Below are positions 28,120 through 36,445 of a DNA stretch of 64,000 bases, one piece after another. The notes beneath the pieces were generated by a model. That model saw nothing but the letters and a program-made list of their open reading frames with translations, was not told the DNA's origin and searched no databases. The position numbers and the translations under genes were made by a program. Every line of letters starts with the position of its first letter. Position 1 is the first letter of the stretch. The DNA is from Oscillatoriales cyanobacterium (GTDB taxonomy: Bacteria; Cyanobacteriota; Cyanobacteriia; Cyanobacteriales; Microcoleaceae): the NCBI GenBank assembly GCA_004292955.1, contig RDXX01000012.1, positions 16,422 through 80,421 on the forward strand, written 5' to 3'.

Positions 28120-28851
28120 TCAAGAAGGTTGAAACCCTTTGCGGGTGCTGTAAGAGACGTTTCGGAACTTGACTGTATCGGTATCTGGGTCGTACAGGGT
28201 ATAAGTTGCTCGATCGGCGATCCGCCCGACATTCCCAACTCCGATCGCCCTTCGTGCAGTTGCAGACACGGTTCCAGGAGGCTCCTGGGAGTCCAAAGTC
28301 ATTACCCAGTTATTGAGAATAGTTGGCTGTAATTGATACTCAAATGCTAAGCCCGATCGCCCGCAAAACAAATTATTAGCATCAGCACGGATTACGCGAT
28401 CGAGCATCACAGGCGGCGGAGTCTCCGGGGTAAGCTCATCAGATGCGCTAACGGTACTCCCATGAATCAACAAACAATCCAATTCATGAAAACCAAAATT
28501 CAAAGAGCGCAACCACTCTACAGTTTTTCGGCTGACAGAATCCCAGAGCAACTTAATCGTCTCAGCACCGTATTTTTGTTGCAATTCTGTCGCATCAGGG
28601 CTAGAACCTATTCCATATAAGTTAAAACACTGTTCTTCCCACCACCCGATACAGATTTGAGGTGCGATTTCTCCTCGTTTGGGCGATCGAACTCGCTGCA
28701 CTAATTTTTCGCAATCGGGATTCGGGCCGACTAAATCGCCTAAAATATACAATTCGTCAACGCGAATTCTCAGGCGTTTTATGTCAGCTAGTACAGCTTC
28801 GTAAGCTATCAAATTCCCTTCGATTCCTGTTAATATTGCCCAGTTTTTCAT
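28120..28851 (-). CDS. metallophosphoesterase-like protein with lost metal ligands
   Basis: 243 residues, clearly related to the next gene upstream (GDLVGPNPD, YTLYDPDTDTVKFRNV against YVIYDVDAQQVILREV). The calcineurin-type ligands are mostly gone: the usual SDIHGN is TGIEGN, the GNHD motif is GWWEEQ, and the GHTH motif is GRSGL; only GD in ILGDLVG and IHGS remain. It is probably not an active phosphoesterase; a binding or regulatory role is an inference. It is separated from its paralogue by 237 bases of repeats. Confidence 0.75.
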   Translation of the reverse strand: MKNWAILTGIEGNLIAYEAVLADIKRLRIRVDELYILGDLVGPNPDCEKLVQRVRSPKRGEIAPQICIGWWEEQCFNLYGIGSSPDATELQQKYGAETIKLLWDSVSRKTVEWLRSLNFGFHELDCLLIHGSTVSASDELTPETPPPVMLDRVIRADANNLFCGRSGLAFEYQLQPTILNNWVMTLDSQEPPGTVSATARRAIGVGNVGRIADRATYTLYDPDTDTVKFRNVSYSTRKGFQPS

Positions 28852-29053
28852 TGTTTATTGTTGTTGATACTAAAGGTTTTTTTCGGAGATTGTTTTGAAC
28901 GAACCGCGAAGGCGCAAAGGACGCGAAGTAAGATAAAGGAAAAAGTTCTGAATCTCTCCTTTACTCTTAGTCCGCGTCGGCGGACTTCGTTTTTGTAGTA
29001 GCGGTTTCAACCGCCGATTCATATCGTTTCTGGTTGCATTGGAATGATTGAAT

Positions 29054-29083
29054 TGTCAATTGTCAACTGTCAACTGTCAACTG
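29054..29083. repeat. short TCAACTG heptamer array
   Basis: Four copies of the STRR heptamer lie directly behind the stop codon of the phosphoesterase gene. Confidence 0.8.
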
Positions 29084-29088
29084 TTTAT

Positions 29089-29904
29089 CTATCTCTCACA
29101 AACATGAGTTGGATCGTCAGCTCTTTCGGCATATTCCAAACCTCTAGCCAAACGCCAAGCAAAAATCGGCGGCAAACCTTTTTCAATAATTGCAGCGCAA
29201 GTAGTTTGATAGTCATATTCCACTTCTCGCAATATCACCTGTTGCGCGTCAACATCATAAATCACATAGGTAGCATTCGGTCTACCGTGGCGCGGTTCTC
29301 CTACAGAACCAACATTCACAATCCGCTTTAAAGGAGCAGTAAAACTTAAATCTTTATCTACTTCAATGCTCGGCCCGCTGACTCTAACCTGCATATTTCC
29401 AGCATCTAAAGTACGGACATATGGTACATGAGTGTGACCGCAAAACAGCACATCAGCACCCGCAGAAAATACCCGCTCTAAGGCAGAAAAAGCATCCATT
29501 GTCGGCAGTAAATATTCATGATTGCTGTGAGGGCTACCGTGAACAAAACACATATTGTCTTCTCGCAGACTGTGTGGCAAAGTGGCTAAATATTCTCGCG
29601 TTTCTGGGAAGATTTGATTGTTAGTCCATTCGTGAGCTAATTTGCCTCTTTTTTCGGCTAAAACTGAGGGATAGCTACATTCGCAGGAGTTCAAACCTTC
29701 GACAATATCTTCATCCCAACAGCCGACGCAAGTGGGAATGTCGAGCGATCGAATCATTTCTACTACGGCGTGGGGATTGGGGCCGTAGCCGACTAAATCT
29801 CCGAGACAAAAGATTTTGTCGGCTTGTTGTTCGTCAATATCTGATAAAACTGCATTTAAGGCTTCATAGTTGCCATGAATGCAGGACATAACTGCTATTT
29901 TCAT
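29089..29904 (-). CDS. metallophosphoesterase family protein with Cys-substituted motifs
   Basis: 271 residues from the ATG at 29904, which has AGGAG 12 bases upstream. The fold is that of the YfcE/calcineurin-like phosphoesterases: MSCIHGNYEAL, FCLGDLVGYGPNP, CVGCWDED, FVHGSPHSNHEY and FCGHTHVPYVR. The first aspartate of the D-x-H motif is replaced by Cys (SCIHGN), and GNHD by GCWDED, so the metal centre differs from the textbook enzyme. Its start overlaps the stop of the preceding GTPase gene (ATGA), so the two are translationally coupled and share the Zur-like operator at 30685. Substrate unknown. Confidence 0.88.
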   Translation of the reverse strand: MKIAVMSCIHGNYEALNAVLSDIDEQQADKIFCLGDLVGYGPNPHAVVEMIRSLDIPTCVGCWDEDIVEGLNSCECSYPSVLAEKRGKLAHEWTNNQIFPETREYLATLPHSLREDNMCFVHGSPHSNHEYLLPTMDAFSALERVFSAGADVLFCGHTHVPYVRTLDAGNMQVRVSGPSIEVDKDLSFTAPLKRIVNVGSVGEPRHGRPNATYVIYDVDAQQVILREVEYDYQTTCAAIIEKGLPPIFAWRLARGLEYAERADDPTHVCER

Positions 29905-30677
29905 TCTGTTTCTTCTCCTAATGAAAGTGATTCTTTGACTTGTTGTTGGTAATTCAACATGATTGTTTCCGACAGACAGCAATCTTCTAGGGTTTGTCCT
30001 AATGCTGTTTCATCGAGATTTTCGCCGACTATTTCTATGCCGCTAAATCTTTGGGGACGGCCTTCGAGCCAGCGGGGAAGTGGCAATTCTTCGTGGGCAG
30101 TTTCTTGGAATTTCGCGGCGAAGTCGAAGTAGAAAGAACGCCCATCGGCTATGTCAAAAATGCCTTTGGCTCGGTGGATTTTGCCGTAGGCTCCTTGGGT
30201 CATTTCTTCGTACCAAAACAGATCGAGGCTGGCTGGATCGAGGACTTGTCCGCTGGCGGGGCTGCGCCAAATTGATAGTTTTTCCGGTTCGCCGCTAACG
30301 GCTATGCCCTCTACAATTACATCCGCCCATTGATGCCATTCGGTGTTTTTGATGTCTGGTGGTACGACAGCGAATCGGCGACTGGGGAAGCTTTGAAGCA
30401 GGTTTTCTATTGATGTTAATTGTAGGTAAAATCCCAGTTCAATGTAAGCTGAAACGCCGTTGTTTAGGTGTTTCGCGAACTCGGATTCTTGGCCGTCTGT
30501 CAGGATGGTGATTTGGGGGAATTCGGCGACGATGCAGGTTTGGTCGATCGGCACATTGCCGGTTCCGGGACACCAATACAGTACGGGTGCTGTCTCGACG
30601 GCTATCTGCTGTCGAATCCAGGTTGTTTTGCCACTTCCGGGCGGGCCCGCTACGGCGGTGATTGTAGGTTGACTCAT
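29901..30677 (-). CDS. P-loop GTPase of CobW-like type lacking the CxCC motif
   Basis: 258 residues from the ATG at 30677. The Walker A is AGPPGSGKTTWIRQQ; a CobW_C-like C-terminal region is visible (GKIHRAKGIFDIADGR and FSGIEIVGENLDE). The CxCC metal motif that defines COG0523 is missing, and the chain is shorter than its neighbour at 26129. The frame extends to 30704, but then the Zur-like box would be coding; the box lies 8-22 bases in front of the chosen ATG. It forms an ATGA-overlap operon with the phosphoesterase gene downstream. Confidence 0.82.
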   Translation of the reverse strand: MSQPTITAVAGPPGSGKTTWIRQQIAVETAPVLYWCPGTGNVPIDQTCIVAEFPQITILTDGQESEFAKHLNNGVSAYIELGFYLQLTSIENLLQSFPSRRFAVVPPDIKNTEWHQWADVIVEGIAVSGEPEKLSIWRSPASGQVLDPASLDLFWYEEMTQGAYGKIHRAKGIFDIADGRSFYFDFAAKFQETAHEELPLPRWLEGRPQRFSGIEIVGENLDETALGQTLEDCCLSETIMLNYQQQVKESLSLGEETE

Positions 30678-30684
30678 AATACAA

Positions 30685-30699
30685 TGATAATCGTTCTCA
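30685..30699 (-). promoter_or_regulatory. Zur-like operator at the GTPase/phosphoesterase operon
   Basis: TGATAATCGTTCTCA is a 7-1-7 inverted repeat with two arm mismatches, sharing TGATAATC with the boxes at 23731 and 27335. It is so close to the ATG at 30677 that binding would also cover the ribosome site region. Confidence 0.7.
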
Positions 30700-30824
30700 G
30701 TCAAATTAGCTCTTAGATATTTAGATTTAATTTGGCGATCGCACCCGATGCCCCTCCATAAGAGAGGTAGAGCCTCCGAACATCGGTTCCAATAATCCGA
30801 TTTCCCGCGTGCCTGCCCTACACT

Positions 30825-30942
30825 AGATCTCTTGCAAAAATCGTTTTAATCAAATTTTGGAACGGGCAAGATGCCCATTCCACAGAAAAAAAAATTGTGG
30901 AACGGGCATCTTGCCCGTTCCTAGCTATTTTGCAAGAGGTCT
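30825..30942. mobile_element. 118-bp MITE-like inverted repeat with 3-bp target duplication
   Basis: Ends AGATCTCTTGCAAAA (30825-30839) and TTTTGCAAGAGGTCT (30928-30942) are inverted repeats with one mismatch. ACT stands directly on both sides (30822-30824, 30943-30945). Inside is a second palindrome, GGAACGGGCAAGATGCCC against its inverse. There is no coding capacity. Confidence 0.7.
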
Positions 30943-30982
30943 ACTATAATCGGGGCATCACTCCAGGAAGAAAGAAGACTTT

Positions 30983-31813
30983 ATGCCAGCAGAAAGTTCG
31001 TATCAAGCCAGTACGTACAATCTGGAACTTGACGCAGAAATCCAGCGATTAAAAGCTCAAGTTGTGCTCAGTTGGGAAAAAGAAGCACGCACCTTAAAGT
31101 GGTTCGGTTTAGCCGACGGGATGAATGTTTTAGAAGCGGGTAGCGGGCCGGGATTTTTTACCGAACAACTTTTAAAATTACTGCCAAACAGTTTGTTAAC
31201 AGCCGTAGAAATCGACCCGGTATTGCACGAGAAAGCTCTAGGATATTTGCAGGACAAAGGAGGCGATCGCGTGAATCGCATTCAAGCATCGATCGCAGAT
31301 ACTGGTTTAGAGGATAATACATTTGATTTTGCGATCGCCCGTTTGCTATTTGTTCACCTCCCAGATCCCGTCGCAGCAGCCAGAGAAATCTTCCGCATCT
31401 TAAAACCGAGTGGTAAACTGGTGATTATCGATAGCGATGCGGATCTATTTTGGCTGACAAATCCACCTTGGTCAGTCGAGATTGTCCGGGAGAAATTCAA
31501 ACAGGTGATGGCCTCTCGGGGCGGTAATTTATGCGTAGGGCGAAACCTGTGCCGCATTCTGAAAGAAGCTAAGTTTGGTAACGTCGATTTAGAAGCCGTT
31601 GTCAGCCACAGCGATATCATCGGCATTCAAGCCTTTGAACCTTTGCTGGACTCCGGGCCGATTTTACAAATGGTCAAACAAGGGCTGATTTCCGAGTCGG
31701 AAATAGAGAGTTATCTAATTTCCCGGGATGAGTTTGCCGCTGCGGGCGATCGATCGATGATGAGTTTTTGGTTGATGGCTTGCGGGAAAAAACTCAATAG
31801 ATATCTCCCATAA
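30983..31813 (+). CDS. class I SAM-dependent methyltransferase
   Basis: 276 residues. SAM motif NVLEAGSGPGFFTEQL (about 49-64), acidic motif LTAVEIDPVL, post-motifs NTFDFAIARLLFVHLPD and LKPSGKLVIIDSD. The ATG at 30983 has AGGAAGAAAGAAG in front. The C-terminal half is less conserved and helical. It stands alone, facing away from the zinc-related cluster. Substrate unknown. Confidence 0.9.
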   Translation: MPAESSYQASTYNLELDAEIQRLKAQVVLSWEKEARTLKWFGLADGMNVLEAGSGPGFFTEQLLKLLPNSLLTAVEIDPVLHEKALGYLQDKGGDRVNRIQASIADTGLEDNTFDFAIARLLFVHLPDPVAAAREIFRILKPSGKLVIIDSDADLFWLTNPPWSVEIVREKFKQVMASRGGNLCVGRNLCRILKEAKFGNVDLEAVVSHSDIIGIQAFEPLLDSGPILQMVKQGLISESEIESYLISRDEFAAAGDRSMMSFWLMACGKKLNRYLP

Positions 31814-31845
31814 TTTTTGTGGAACAGGCATCCTGCCTGTTCTTG
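31800..31845. repeat. palindrome at the end of the methyltransferase gene
   Basis: GGAACAGGCATCCTGCCTGTTC (31821-31842) forms a hairpin of the family also found at 22624-22649 and 26031-26051. Its position right behind the stop suggests a possible terminator role. Confidence 0.6.
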
Positions 31846-32002
31846 AAGCTCTTTTTGCCAAATGTCTAATAGAAATATCGAATAACTCTCAAGTCGGGGG
31901 CGGGTTTATGAGATTGTCGATTATTGGCAATTATTGTTGGTGAACCCTTCTATTTTCTTCTTCTTTCTTTCTTCGTGTCCTTCGCGTCTTCGCGGTTCGT
32001 TT

Positions 32003-32704
32003 CTAACACAAATACCCAACCCAATTCGGCAAAACCTCCAGCGAACCATACCACCTCCCCGGAGAGCGAGGCGAATGCCAAACACCCTCCAGCACCAAAT
32101 TTTCGGCCCCATCCAAAAGAGCAGCTTCAATCGGCGTAATTCCATCGCCCCAAGTTTCGCCCTTCCCCACAGTCAACTCGTAACTTTTATAGGCCAGCCA
32201 AGTTCCAAAACTAGGCTTACCAAAAACAGATTTCCCAGCAACGCAGACGTAACGCACCTGCGGGTGGAAAGCACCGGGATAATGAATTTTGACAAAATCT
32301 AGATTTTTGCGCGTCCAGCGCTCTTGAGAGACGTGTGGCGTGCCTAAACTAATTAAAGTGTTGACCCAAGGGTGAGCTTCCCACAAACCCGCATCCGACC
32401 GCACGTCGCCGTGAATTGTATAAGGCTTTTCGCCTAAATAAATCCGAGAAATCCAGCCGCCTGCGGAATGACCGATGAGATTTACTTGAGAGACGCCGTA
32501 TTGCTGTAACATTTGTTTGACCGTGCGATCGAGCTTCCGCAAAATTGGCACCATCGATCGCCCGCCAAAAGTCGGCAACCAATCTGCCTTGCCCAGTGGT
32601 ACTGTTACAGTTGGGAAACCGCGATCGACCAAAGATTTTTCTAATTCCCGATAGTCTGAAGCAGCAGCAAAATATCCTGGCAAAATCACGGTAGGTAATG
32701 GCAT
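32003..32704 (-). CDS. alpha/beta hydrolase, lipase-like
   Basis: 233 residues from the ATG at 32704 (a TTG lies two codons earlier). It starts with the PTVILPGYFA strand and oxyanion region; the nucleophile elbow is LIGHSAGGW, the following strand is LISLGTPH, and the C-terminal catalytic His is probably in LEGVWHSPR. The arrangement matches triacylglycerol lipase/acyl esterase relatives of cyanobacteria and plants. No signal peptide, so probably cytoplasmic or membrane-associated. Substrate unknown. Confidence 0.85.
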   Translation of the reverse strand: MPLPTVILPGYFAAASDYRELEKSLVDRGFPTVTVPLGKADWLPTFGGRSMVPILRKLDRTVKQMLQQYGVSQVNLIGHSAGGWISRIYLGEKPYTIHGDVRSDAGLWEAHPWVNTLISLGTPHVSQERWTRKNLDFVKIHYPGAFHPQVRYVCVAGKSVFGKPSFGTWLAYKSYELTVGKGETWGDGITPIEAALLDGAENLVLEGVWHSPRSPGRWYGSLEVLPNWVGYLC

Positions 32705-32849
32705 TATCAATTTTAGATTTTAGACTTTAGATTTTTCGGCCGGGGTGCTAGGATCTATTTTTCAACTTCAAAGACGCTTGCCGAAGCATCCTTTGGATGG
32801 CTAACATCTCTTGCTCGTTAAACTTTTTGCTTGGGGAATATCTACTTCT

Positions 32850-33329
32850 ATGGCTCGCGAGCCGATTCCAACATTGTATTTTACCCTAGTTGTCGTTCAC
32901 TTAGAAGACCGTTTTCTACTGGTACAAGAGCGCAAGTACGAGCAGCAGTGGTATCTGCCAGCAGGGCGAGTAGAAAAAGGCGAGACTTTGCTTGAAGCTG
33001 CTCAGCGCAATACTGTCCAGGAAGCGGGCATTCCTGTGATCGTGGAGGGAATTCTCAGGGTAGAGCATACGGTGATGCCTAGGGGCAACGTGCGCCTGAG
33101 GGTGATTTTTGTGGCTCGTCCTGAAGATAAGACGCCACCCAAGAGCAAGCCGGACGAGTTTACTTTGTGTGCTGGTTGGTATTCTCTTAAAGAGTTAGAC
33201 CAGTTGTCGCTGCGCGGAGAGGAAGTTCGGGAAATGTTTCAATATATGGCAAGCGGCGCTCCAATTTATCCGATCGACTTGCTGAGCGTTGAGGGAGCTC
33301 CTTTTAAAACTTACCGCTATCGGTGGTAA
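32850..33329 (+). CDS. Nudix hydrolase-like protein with altered Nudix box
   Basis: 159 residues from the ATG at 32850 (GGGGA lies 13 bases in front; the frame also reaches a TTG at 32811). The fold is clear: LYFTLVVVHLEDRFLLVQER and QQWYLPAGRVEKGETLLEAA. The Nudix box should end REUxEExGU but reads RNTVQEAGI, so two metal-binding glutamates are changed (to N and Q) while one remains. Hydrolysis of a nucleoside diphosphate derivative may be weak or lost. The C-terminus (PIDLLSVEGAPFKTYRYRW) is conserved-looking. Confidence 0.83.
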   Translation: MAREPIPTLYFTLVVVHLEDRFLLVQERKYEQQWYLPAGRVEKGETLLEAAQRNTVQEAGIPVIVEGILRVEHTVMPRGNVRLRVIFVARPEDKTPPKSKPDEFTLCAGWYSLKELDQLSLRGEEVREMFQYMASGAPIYPIDLLSVEGAPFKTYRYRW

Positions 33330-33666
33330 AAAGAAGGAAGAAGGAAGAGGGAAGAGGGAAGAGGAAAAAAGACTTATGCAGTCAGCTTTTTAGTCATCCG
33401 TCCAAATTCCTTTCTGTAACCGAATTGGAAACAGGGGTCGATCGCAGCGGCCGATCGTGTTTAATCGATTAATGCAGTTTGCCAGCCGGGAAATGACGGT
33501 ATTGCAGCGGTCTTTTTTGTGAGAAGGCACTGGCGATCGGGCAATTTCCAGGGCGATCGTGCTATGCTTGTACCTTTAAATTGCAAATTTTTTAGTTTTG
33601 ACCCGCTCCCCATAAAAAAATATCGGTAACAAATAACCAATAACCAATAACCAATTCTCGATCGTC
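33330..33666. other. intergenic region, simple repeats
   Basis: A purine array (GAAGAGG type) lies at 33328-33370 and ATAACCA repeats at 33629-33656, directly in front of the TonB-like gene. No gene is seen. Confidence 0.65.
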
Positions 33667-35337
33667 ATGACTGACTCATCCTCCCTAGCCAACGCCCTTT
33701 CCGAACCGCTGCGCCAGCCTTTTTGGTGGGCAGCCCTAGCTTCTGTCGGCCTTCACGGAGTGCTCGGAGTAAGCGCCCCGACAATCTCAAACATCATCTA
33801 TGGTGGTGGCAATTCCTCAAAAAACATCCCCGGTTCCGTCGGATTCGTACAACTAACTCCCGCAGAAGCCGGCCGCCTGCCACAAACCATACCACCGCGA
33901 TCGTCCAATAAGCCGTTTTCGATCGCACCAGTTCCCGTTCCCACCTCCCCAAAGTTAGCTCCCCCTTTACCCCCTCCACCGGTTAACTTGCCCGCCCTGC
34001 CACCGGGAATGCCACCTCCTGGATTCTTTGCGCCTCTCGATCCCCCTCTCCCGCCATTAACTGCCCCAGCCGCCCCGCAGTCACAAACTTCAGTTCCAAC
34101 GGTCAAACCCCCCTCTCTCAAAACACCAACTTTCGTCCCCCAAGGGCCTCCCAGCGGTTTGATTTTCCCGCCATTACCCGGTAATTTCGATCGTAATATC
34201 CCCCCACCGCCACCAGGAGTAACAGGATTGCCCCAGCTTCCTGGCGGCACCTCCGAAGATGAGGCAGAGACTCTCAAAAGGGTTATAGCCAGTAGAGGCG
34301 GACTCCCGCTATTCCCAGACGGAGCTCCAGTCTTTACCCCGGAATTCCCCATTGGTGGCAGGAATTCTGGGCCCGATGGAGTACCGAAATTGACTCAAAA
34401 AGATCCCAATAAACGGAATCTCATCGCAGAAACTCCCGAAGAAAGAATCAGGAGGCAACAATTTGACCAGGGACAGCAACAGCTAGAACAGCAGGGAGTT
34501 CCCGGTTCAAACTTACCCAAGGACAGAGAGACATTGCTGGCTGCTGCTAATACCTATGTTGCTTTGTTTAATGACTTCAAAAGAGCTTACCCCGACTTGG
34601 AAATGACGGGGCCGACTCCTGTGACTGTCGCTTATCCCAAAGAAGCTTGCTCGCAAAAACTCGAAGGAACAGCAGTTTTCGGAGCAGTTGTCAGCCCTCA
34701 AGGTTTGCTCAAGGCAGAGCCTAAGCCGATCGTCCCCACAGGTTACGGTATTCTCGATACTGTGGCTAAAACAGCGATTATTAACCCTAATCTGACATTT
34801 CAAGCAGCCAGCACCCACAAGCTTTACCAGTTGGCTGTCGCGTTTAAATACGACGAAAAAGTTTGCAGTGGCATTCCTGTCACCCCATCCACAACCCCAA
34901 CCAGGCCCACAGGCCCGCAGCCGCTAGCGCCAGCCCCGACAGCACCCAAGCCAACAGGCGAACAGTCCCCAGCCCCTGCGGAAGTGAAACCCCAGTTTGA
35001 GAAGCCACCGGCGCCCTCTAACAAGCCGCAACCAGGGGCCCAACAGTCGCCACAGCCCTCACCAAAACCCGCAACCAAACCGTCGCCCTCACCTCAACCG
35101 AAACCCGCCGCCGAACAATCTCCTTCTCCCCAACCGAAACCAGCCCCCGAACAGTCCCCGCAGCCAGAAGCTGCACCTTCTCCCGCCGCTGAAGTGTCCC
35201 CCTCCCCAGAAGCTGCGCCTTCTCCCGCCGCTGAAGTGTCTCCCTCGCCAGAAGCTGCGCCTTCTCCGGAATCTACGCCTTCTCCCGCCGCCGAAGTTGC
35301 GCCTTCTCCTGCGCCTTCTCCTGCTACGGCCAATTAA
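33667..35337 (+). CDS. TonB-like envelope protein with Pro-rich linker and Pro/Ala/Glu tail
   Basis: 556 residues. One N-terminal membrane span (WWAALASVGLHGVLGV, about 20-36) is of the TonB inner-membrane anchor type. Residues 60-240 are extremely Pro-rich, suited to span the periplasm. A globular part at about 300-400 (RAYPDLEMTGP, GTAVFGAVVSPQGLLK) resembles a divergent TonB C-terminal domain. Unusually the chain does not end there: residues 410-556 are tandem PSPEAAPSPAAEV-type repeats. It may transmit energy or link cell-envelope layers; the role is inferred from the layout. No ExbB/ExbD lies nearby. Confidence 0.75.
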   Translation: MTDSSSLANALSEPLRQPFWWAALASVGLHGVLGVSAPTISNIIYGGGNSSKNIPGSVGFVQLTPAEAGRLPQTIPPRSSNKPFSIAPVPVPTSPKLAPPLPPPPVNLPALPPGMPPPGFFAPLDPPLPPLTAPAAPQSQTSVPTVKPPSLKTPTFVPQGPPSGLIFPPLPGNFDRNIPPPPPGVTGLPQLPGGTSEDEAETLKRVIASRGGLPLFPDGAPVFTPEFPIGGRNSGPDGVPKLTQKDPNKRNLIAETPEERIRRQQFDQGQQQLEQQGVPGSNLPKDRETLLAAANTYVALFNDFKRAYPDLEMTGPTPVTVAYPKEACSQKLEGTAVFGAVVSPQGLLKAEPKPIVPTGYGILDTVAKTAIINPNLTFQAASTHKLYQLAVAFKYDEKVCSGIPVTPSTTPTRPTGPQPLAPAPTAPKPTGEQSPAPAEVKPQFEKPPAPSNKPQPGAQQSPQPSPKPATKPSPSPQPKPAAEQSPSPQPKPAPEQSPQPEAAPSPAAEVSPSPEAAPSPAAEVSPSPEAAPSPESTPSPAAEVAPSPAPSPATAN

Positions 35338-35585
35338 TTGTTAATTGGGTGGGAATTGGTATTTGGTAATTGGCGATCAGTCAGTAGGGTGCGTCAGTTG
35401 CAATATTTGTTGCCTAGCAAACCAATTTATATTTGCTGGCGCACTCTACATTTTTAACTGGATCTGACCTAAAAAAATCCCACCCAATTACCAATTCCCC
35501 ATGCCCCATGCCCCATGCCCTGGGAAGGCCAATCCCTCCGCTTCACCCAATTCCCCATGCCCCATGCCCCATGCCCCATGCCCTC
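35338..35585. repeat. intergenic repeats (CCCCATGCC array)
   Basis: A TAGGGTGCGTCAGTTG.../...GGCGCACTCTA imperfect inverted repeat (35384-35448) is followed by a CCCCATGCC array (35499-35583) that ends at the stop codon of the next minus-strand gene. No gene. Confidence 0.75.
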
Positions 35586-36323
35586 TCAATTGTATTGGAC
35601 TTTATACATTTGGAATAAGTCGCCGTTTTGTTTTTTTACTACTTTAGCGCCTGCCACTTTAATCATTTTTTCCCAGTCTTCTATTGTCTCTAAGAATACT
35701 TCGCCTGCTCGATAAGTTTCCAGAATTGCCCAATCTTCTGCTAGAGGTGCATTGGGATTGAGGACATCAAACACAAAATGACCGCCTGGTTTTAATACTC
35801 GCTTCACTTCTGCCATGACAATAGCCCAATAATCTATGGGAAAATAGCAACTAAAGCCTGTGGCGATGCACAAGTCAAATTGATCCTCTTCGTAATTTAA
35901 GCGATGGGCGGGAGCCAATTCTACGCCTTTAAATAGCTTGGAATTAAGTTGAGGGCCGCGAGCGTTTAAGGCATCTCGGGCGGCGCTGCTGATTTCTTGA
36001 CCGTAAAAAAGGGCTTCCCAATCCCGCCAAGGATAGATCAGAAAGCTGACTCCGCAGCCAATATCTAAACAGCGCTGATTTTTTTGGGGTTTGGCAATTT
36101 TCCAGAAGGGAGAAACTGTTTTTTGTTGCAGGGTTCCGGCGACTGATTCCAGGAAAATCGGCATTGCTTCGACTTCTTCGGGTAAGGCGAATGCTTCTCC
36201 TCGATATTCGCGATCGAACCGAGATGCAACCTGCGATAGTAAAGCTTGCCAGCTATCTGATTTGTCTTTGGCAAACCAAGTCTGCTCTTGACCTGCTGCT
36301 GGGCGTTCCGACTTTTTAGACAT
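35586..36323 (-). CDS. class I SAM-dependent methyltransferase
   Basis: 245 residues. SAM motif RCLDIGCGVSFLIYPW (about 83-98), acidic motif YGQEISSAARD, then DLCIATGFSCYFP and VLKPGGHFVFDVLNP. The N-terminal 80 residues (FAKDKSDSWQALLSQVASRF) are helical and specific to a cyanobacterial subgroup. The ATG at 36323 lies only about 20 bases from the left end of the second tnpB element, so its original promoter may have been displaced. Confidence 0.88.
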   Translation of the reverse strand: MSKKSERPAAGQEQTWFAKDKSDSWQALLSQVASRFDREYRGEAFALPEEVEAMPIFLESVAGTLQQKTVSPFWKIAKPQKNQRCLDIGCGVSFLIYPWRDWEALFYGQEISSAARDALNARGPQLNSKLFKGVELAPAHRLNYEEDQFDLCIATGFSCYFPIDYWAIVMAEVKRVLKPGGHFVFDVLNPNAPLAEDWAILETYRAGEVFLETIEDWEKMIKVAGAKVVKKQNGDLFQMYKVQYN

Positions 36324-36445
36324 TCTTTAATTACCAAGAAATTGGGTCTAAAGCCCCGTCCTTCTAGGACGGCTTTAATTTTTTAATTATTGCACTATTC
36401 CATTTCTATCTACCATCTTAGCCCTAGATAAGCTATTATAGAGAT

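Noticed and set aside
33798..34352. Gly-rich protein on the minus strand
   Set aside because: It is the complement of the Pro-rich region of the TonB-like gene.
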